DNA of 39,708 bases from a virus: IMG/VR virus record IMGVR_UViG_3300021142_000079, positions 1 to 39,708 of that record. The stretch is one strand, 5' to 3'. The position numbers and the translations under genes were made by a program. The notes beneath the pieces are model-generated. The model was not told the DNA's origin. It saw only the letters and a program-made list of their open reading frames with translations, and did not search any database. Shown here in pieces: positions 34,955 through 39,708 of this stretch; within the stretch, counting starts at the first letter, position 1, and each line of letters opens with the position of its first letter.

Positions 34955-37900
34955 TAGATGCTCCGTTTGTTGCGCTGGTTATGTTTTGTGTATTAATAAC
35001 TGTGGTTAGTGCGTTACCTGTTATTGTTTTAAGATTAGAACTAGTTAAGCCTGATACAATAACAATGTCGCTAGACTGAGCACAACTTATAAAAATCTGG
35101 TTGCTAGGGCATTGTATTTCAAATAAACTACCAAAATACTGTCCTGCTTGTTTTGGAACAATAACAAAACTAGTAATATCTGGATTCAATTGTGTCAATA
35201 CATAAGTTGATAATTCTGTAAAATAGAATGTGTCGCCAAAGTCCCAGTTATCTAAACTAAAGAATGTATTGATGGCTGTTAAAATACGTGCTATAATATT
35301 TGAACTACTAGCTGTACTGCTTGGGTTTTGAACTACATTAAATGTAGCTTGAAGACTCAAATCAGCTTGTTCTCCAAATAATAATTTATAACTCACAGGA
35401 TGATATACGATCTCATCACTAATAGATTTAATTAAATTCAAGTTAGGGCTTAGTTGAGTATTCAACTGATTACTACTTGGCGGTAACGGTTCTACAGCAA
35501 CCGCTCCTGCTACCCATTGTCTAAAAGCAGTATCGTATGTCTTTGTTAGCACATACACATCCATGATGTTACTTGCGCTAGGGTCAATTCTACTGTCATA
35601 ATCGGCACTATGAGTATATTGGAATTTTAAATTATCGCGGCCAACATAAACTTTATAATCTAATGTTGGTACAAATCCTTCTCCGTTTACATATTTTGAC
35701 ACATAGTTAGCGTCTACAAAATAGTAATATTGTCCGTCGACACCGATACCTGGCTTTGTTGCTAGTATTATAACTAAAGGATTAGAAGGATCATTATACA
35801 CATAGCGATAATCTTCTTCGCCTTGACTAATCAAATATTTTTCCTGTACAATAAAAGTTGTGGCGCCATCTGGAGCAACAATATCTAAAAATAATTGAGG
35901 ATTATCAACAATACCGCTATTGGTACTATCAGCAAAACTAACAACAATTTTACTAGGATCTATATAACCATCTTGGCCGTTGTATTCACTAACAACGTCC
36001 CAATTATAATTTAATGTAAATGGTGTGGTTAAACCTGGCTGTGTGTTTATGTTTAATATCTTTACGTTATCTTTAACAATAGCAGTATTAACTACATCAT
36101 AAATTTTTGTGTTCGTATCAAAATAGAAAGTAACTTGAGCATCACTCTCAAACACATATCTTAACTGTCTAGTAGTCACTGTGTAATATTCGTTATTAGT
36201 TGTAAACAATAAGATCCAGCTAGAATCTTTGTTAGCATTGGTCAAGTCGCCTTGATTACCTAGACTAAACGAATCTGTAGTGTTTAGATTTGTTTCAAAT
36301 ATAATTTGCCAACTTTGTGTGGAACCGTTATAACTCAAGCCAAATGGTTTGTTAGCAAATACTAAATCAATTATTGTTGTTATTACTGTGCTAGAAAACG
36401 TACGAGTAAAACTAGGAATAATTTGACTGATAATCGCACCGTTAGGTACTGATTTGTTTAACATGATAGCGCCGTAGCCGCTTGATAGCACACCGGTATA
36501 AGAACTGTTAACTAGCAATCCGCGGCCATCGCCTGACACAGATACTACCTCGGCCCAAATATAAGAAGTTGCGCCAGCTTGACTTTGATTACCTGTCGCT
36601 AGTACATTATTATTGTTTGTATCAAAATACTGTGTTGAAGGGCTTGGTACTGTAAATTGAATTAACGAACCTGGCGTCAAATATTGTAATGATGTGTTTG
36701 TATAACTGCCAACTTGAAGAGGGCTAGTATTAGAAGTTGTATCAACATAACCTGTAGAATTAGTTGTACTTGAAGTTGTCTGATTCCAAGCAACATTACT
36801 ATTGGTTAATGAAATTACATACTGTTGATAAAAGAAATTTCTTAAATTAGGATCGTTTAATGTATCGTAAATTTGTCCAAAGATAATTCCTTGAATATCT
36901 GTTTGAGTTATGTAACTAAAACTAGATGACGATATAAATGGCTCTTTATAGATAACGCCGTCATCAGCAAATAAATTTGTACTTGAATATTTTCCAGTTG
37001 GATCTACTAAATCAAAGTATCGGCTAATACCGCTACTTGTTCTGTTTAAGGCTTTAACTTTAGCAACATCTGTACTAGCACTCAACGGACTAATGTTATA
37101 GTCCTCGCCAGTAATCATACGATTTTGTGTATAGTATGTTTGTGGTGCGTTTGTTTTAACACTAGCGTTTGTTTCACTTGTGGCAGAATTTGATACTGTA
37201 GTTTGTAAAGATAAACTGATACTTAAAATTTCACTTGTACCTGTGGCGCTAGTATATGGAATACTAATGTTTACATTTCTGATATCTGTTGGAGAAACTG
37301 TATAGGTTAGATTATTACTAACTCTATAATAAGTTCTAAAATTACCTAATGGTAAATCTCCAAATGTGCCATCACTAAATTGTAAACTAATAGCATCAGT
37401 TGCTCTAGTAACTACACTATAAATTGTTTTAATTTTACTGTTTAAACTATTATAGATAATATTATTACCTACTGTCGATGGCACTTGTGTCCATAATGTT
37501 GATTCAAGTCCGTTTGAATCTAACTGATATAGCCAAAGGTCTGTATCATTTATGTTTTGTGTAGCAATATCAATTTGTTGATTGCTACTAGGTTGGGTAA
37601 CTGTAAAATTACCTACTCCAAGAGAACCTTGTGTAAAATTAAAAAAGAAACCAGTGCCTGCGCTACCTGCACCATAGCCGTCATCCTTGTAAACACAAGC
37701 TATGCTATTGGCAATCTTTGGAGGTTCTTCGTAGATGTATGTTTGATTTTTAAATGTAGTACTAGTAATTTCAAAATTCATATTGCGCCCAGCAACAGGT
37801 TTAGTAAAACTGTATACTGGTACGTCTGAATTAGTTGCGTTAAATCTGTACTGAGCAGTCGGTACTCCGTAGATTGTTGCTTTGTCTGATGGATTACCGT

Positions 37901-38408
37901 ACTGTTGTGTCTGAGGCATTGCGGCATTTAGAATGCTGATAAATTGGTCATACCAATTAGGATTACTACTGTCATTCCAAGTAATATACTGTCCTGACAA
38001 ATTTCTACCGTTGCTATCTAAAACAGATTCTGTAGTAGAAATGACATTAAATTTTAATAAGCCAGTTGCCGCGGTGTTACGCTTTGCGTTGTAGCCAATC
38101 ATACGTGCTAGACGTAGTACGCTATCGCGACGGCTAGCAAGTTCTAGGAAGTTTTCACGAGCATTTAAGTCAACACGGAAAGCTATGCTTTGGCCCACAT
38201 ACGCAATAAGGTCAATTAGGGCAAGGTATTCGCTAGACTCAATATAATCGTTAAAATCTTCAGGGAAATTTGTACGGATATAATCAATCATTGTACGACG
38301 CAAGTTGTCAAAGTCATAGCTTTGGAAGTCTGCGTTCTTAAATGATTGATAAATTTTCTGCCAGTCCTCACTGACTAACAGGTTGTTTAGTCTATCCGTT
38401 GAGCTCAT
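34947..38408 (-). CDS. 6: Baseplate wedge protein, gp6-like, 1153 aa
   Basis: The N-terminal ~120 residues match the T4 gp6 / baseplate-J type: YDFDNLRRTMIDYIR, FPEDFNDYIESSEYLALIDL, VGQSIAFRVDLNARENFLEL and RRDSVLRLARMIGYN. A typical core follows (YDRLVDPTG-like YFDLVDPTGKY and TGEDYNISPL segments). gp6 forms the ring that ties baseplate wedges together. T4 gp6 has 660 residues; this one is much longer, with extra beta-rich Ser/Thr/Asn-rich stretches in the middle and C-terminal half. It has an AGGA ribosome site and a late box AATAAATA at 38427-38434. It lies in the order gp5, gp25, gp6 and overlaps the giant gene by 8 nt. Confidence 0.92.
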   Translation of the reverse strand: MSSTDRLNNLLVSEDWQKIYQSFKNADFQSYDFDNLRRTMIDYIRTNFPEDFNDYIESSEYLALIDLIAYVGQSIAFRVDLNARENFLELASRRDSVLRLARMIGYNAKRNTAATGLLKFNVISTTESVLDSNGRNLSGQYITWNDSSNPNWYDQFISILNAAMPQTQQYGNPSDKATIYGVPTAQYRFNATNSDVPVYSFTKPVAGRNMNFEITSTTFKNQTYIYEEPPKIANSIACVYKDDGYGAGSAGTGFFFNFTQGSLGVGNFTVTQPSSNQQIDIATQNINDTDLWLYQLDSNGLESTLWTQVPSTVGNNIIYNSLNSKIKTIYSVVTRATDAISLQFSDGTFGDLPLGNFRTYYRVSNNLTYTVSPTDIRNVNISIPYTSATGTSEILSISLSLQTTVSNSATSETNASVKTNAPQTYYTQNRMITGEDYNISPLSASTDVAKVKALNRTSSGISRYFDLVDPTGKYSSTNLFADDGVIYKEPFISSSSFSYITQTDIQGIIFGQIYDTLNDPNLRNFFYQQYVISLTNSNVAWNQTTSSTTNSTGYVDTTSNTSPLQVGSYTNTSLQYLTPGSLIQFTVPSPSTQYFDTNNNNVLATGNQSQAGATSYIWAEVVSVSGDGRGLLVNSSYTGVLSSGYGAIMLNKSVPNGAIISQIIPSFTRTFSSTVITTIIDLVFANKPFGLSYNGSTQSWQIIFETNLNTTDSFSLGNQGDLTNANKDSSWILLFTTNNEYYTVTTRQLRYVFESDAQVTFYFDTNTKIYDVVNTAIVKDNVKILNINTQPGLTTPFTLNYNWDVVSEYNGQDGYIDPSKIVVSFADSTNSGIVDNPQLFLDIVAPDGATTFIVQEKYLISQGEEDYRYVYNDPSNPLVIILATKPGIGVDGQYYYFVDANYVSKYVNGEGFVPTLDYKVYVGRDNLKFQYTHSADYDSRIDPSASNIMDVYVLTKTYDTAFRQWVAGAVAVEPLPPSSNQLNTQLSPNLNLIKSISDEIVYHPVSYKLLFGEQADLSLQATFNVVQNPSSTASSSNIIARILTAINTFFSLDNWDFGDTFYFTELSTYVLTQLNPDITSFVIVPKQAGQYFGSLFEIQCPSNQIFISCAQSSDIVIVSGLTSSNLKTITGNALTTVINTQNITSATNGASNG

Positions 38409-38426
38409 AATATGTCCTAATAAGTG

Positions 38427-38434
38427 TATTTATT
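38427..38434 (-). promoter_or_regulatory. T4-type late promoter box AATAAATA
   Basis: On the minus strand AATAAATA lies in the 50-bp gap between gp25 and gp6, 18 nt before the gp6 ATG. It fits the NATAAATA late consensus and the spacing seen at three other gaps in this window. Confidence 0.68.
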
Positions 38435-38458
38435 GAATAAAATTATGTGCGTAGTTTA

Positions 38459-38890
38459 TTATCCTGTCAGCAATCCGTTCTGTTGATCGAACTTTAACTG
38501 TAGGTTTTGTTGTATATTATATGGCAAATACGTTAATTTACATTCAATTTGTATGCCCTGGTCATACGGGGTAATAAGGATGTTACTAGCTTGTACTCTA
38601 GGATCGTAATTAAACACTTCATTGACATTTTGTAGTATAAGATTTTGTATTTCAGGTGTAAGAGGCTCAAAAAGCAAGGTCCAGATAATACTACCAAACG
38701 CAGGCTGCATTAGACGCTCGCCCTGACGTACATAAAAGTGATTTAAAATATCCTGTTTAATTAATTCAAAATCATACAGAGCGAAATTTTGATTGTTAGC
38801 GTTAACTGTACTAAAACCCCTGTACTTTTGAGGCGGTGGAGGATTGCCAGACTGCGCTGTAGTAATTGTTAGTTTGTTGTGTATAGTCAT
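38459..38890 (-). CDS. 25: Baseplate wedge protein, gp25-like, 143 aa
   Basis: The protein shows the GPW/gp25 family core: LIKQDILNHFYVRQGERLMQ (residues 43-62), PAFGSIIWTLLFEPLTPE, then NVNEVFNYDPRVQASNI. gp25 is a small lysozyme-like-fold structural protein of the inner baseplate that starts sheath assembly; it is not thought to act as an enzyme. The N-terminal Pro-rich stretch (GNPPPPQKY) precedes the core. AGGAG lies upstream, and the ATG overlaps the gp5 stop by 4 nt (ATGA, 38887-38890), so the two are translated in series. The length is close to that of T4 gp25 (132 residues). Confidence 0.93.
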   Translation of the reverse strand: MTIHNKLTITTAQSGNPPPPQKYRGFSTVNANNQNFALYDFELIKQDILNHFYVRQGERLMQPAFGSIIWTLLFEPLTPEIQNLILQNVNEVFNYDPRVQASNILITPYDQGIQIECKLTYLPYNIQQNLQLKFDQQNGLLTG

Positions 38891-39708
38891 GAATTCTCCT
38901 GATTTTTAGTAAACGTATCGGTAGTAGTTGTATAAGTTTGCCAAGCATCTGGAACTGGAATTGCTGTAGCATTTTCTCTATCAGTAGCATCAGGTTTAAA
39001 CATTGTAGCGTCTAAATTTTCATGATGCGGATAGGGTTCTGTAGTTGGCACACGAGCTAGTATACTTGTTAATGTTACCCCGTCTGTTTCTGTTGGATTA
39101 TCAATTGTAGGCAATGGATCTGGAGCAGTTGCGGCAGTTGCCGATCCAGCACTGGCAGCGTCAGGCCCGTTAAAATTAATATTGCCGCCACTAATAGTTG
39201 TATTAGCGGCATTTATATCCATATCTCCGCCTGAAGTTAATTTGTTGCCGCCACTTGTATTAAGATCAAATCCTGCGCCAATAGTTATATTAGTTTGATC
39301 ACCGATTGTAGCATCCCAGGTAGATTCATACGATTCTGCTACAGCTCCTGAAATTGTTTCATCTTGTGTTCCATCAACTTTAATAGCAACATTGCCATTT
39401 ACAATACAAATTTTATCTCCGCCAACTTCAGTTTGGTGACGTTCAGCAACTTTAAGATTAAAGTTACGACCAGCTTCCATATTAATATCGCGGTCAGCAT
39501 AAAAGTTTATATCGTTCTGGGTACGAACACTAATACTATCTTGAGCATAGATATCTATTTTACCATCACTAGTTAATTCTATCCAAGCAGTTCCTCTGCT
39601 GTTAGTAATATAAATTAAATCTTCGCTGTTATGTAATAATATTTCATGTCCAGTACGTGTACGAATTCTAACTAATTCGTTGTGAGGACGAGTATTGTCG
39701 CCACTAGT
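38887..39708 (-). CDS. 5: Baseplate hub/spike protein, gp5-like, C-terminal part
   Basis: The frame is open to the right edge, so the N-terminal OB-fold and any lysozyme domain lie outside the window. The visible 273 codons hold the triple-stranded beta-helix of the membrane-piercing needle: NELVRIRTRTGHEILLHN, EDLIYITNSRGTAWIEL, GKIDIYAQDSISVRT, NDINFYADRDINMEAGR, followed by repeats with DMDINAANTTISGGNINF. The last ~80 residues (APDPLPTIDNP..., ARVPTTEPYPHHENLD) are Pro/Thr-rich and lie beyond the helix; such tails can carry the site for a spike-tip partner. A start at the internal ATG 39480 is rejected because the beta-helix clearly continues upstream of it. Confidence 0.92.
   Translation of the reverse strand, partial: TSGDNTRPHNELVRIRTRTGHEILLHNSEDLIYITNSRGTAWIELTSDGKIDIYAQDSISVRTQNDINFYADRDINMEAGRNFNLKVAERHQTEVGGDKICIVNGNVAIKVDGTQDETISGAVAESYESTWDATIGDQTNITIGAGFDLNTSGGNKLTSGGDMDINAANTTISGGNINFNGPDAASAGSATAATAPDPLPTIDNPTETDGVTLTSILARVPTTEPYPHHENLDATMFKPDATDRENATAIPVPDAWQTYTTTTDTFTKNQENS

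Noticed and set aside
39364-39576. Plus-strand frames opposite gp5, gp6 and the giant gene
   Set aside because: They lack ribosome sites and lie wholly antisense to long, recognisable minus-strand genes.

Overview
This window is part of a tailed-phage genome of the T4-like (contractile tail, marine or freshwater) type. The best anchors are three baseplate genes at the right end, all on the minus strand: the C-terminal beta-helix half of a gp5-like hub/spike protein, a gp25-like wedge protein and a gp6-like wedge protein. A flavin-dependent thymidylate synthase (ThyX), T4-type late promoter boxes (NATAAATA) in the minus-strand gaps and AT-rich sequence fit the same picture. The host cannot be told from this window. 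No tRNA, integrase, CRISPR array or insertion sequence was seen.

Layout. Positions 1-2798 hold six tightly packed plus-strand genes: the end of a VWA/MIDAS protein of the DUF2201 type, four small unknown proteins, and ThyX. They end at a hairpin terminator at 2818-2843. Everything from 2746 to the right edge is on the minus strand and, read in its own direction, runs gp5 (partial), gp25, gp6, a 5243-residue tail/baseplate-associated protein (15.7 kb), a 202-residue structural protein, two tail-fibre genes, a long repeat-bearing fibre gene, a TIM-barrel-like protein with U32/UbiU-type features and seven cysteines, a 229-residue unknown, a fourth fibre gene, and a 312-residue probable structural protein. 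The last block (6930 to 2746) has its own sigma70-like promoter. It encodes a 116-residue unknown, two paralogous DSD-type glycosyltransferase-like proteins, a 200-residue unknown, and two paralogous DAD-type glycosyltransferase-like proteins.

How the parts fit. The late-promoter boxes divide the virion genes into transcription units (gp6 plus the giant protein; the fibre cluster; the 686-residue fibre; the 312-residue protein). The glycosyltransferase-like block has instead a near-consensus host-type promoter (TTGACA, 17 bp, TATTAT), so it may be expressed at a different time. The four fibre genes share one N-terminal module and diverge in shaft and tip, which suggests duplicated fibres attached to a common site. 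The cysteine-rich TIM-barrel gene within the fibre cluster and the glycosyltransferase-like block next to it suggest, as inference only, modification of virion or host surface molecules. The coding density is very high. Genes overlap by 1, 4, 8 or 17 nt, no gap reaches 300 bp, and one terminator is encoded inside a convergent gene.
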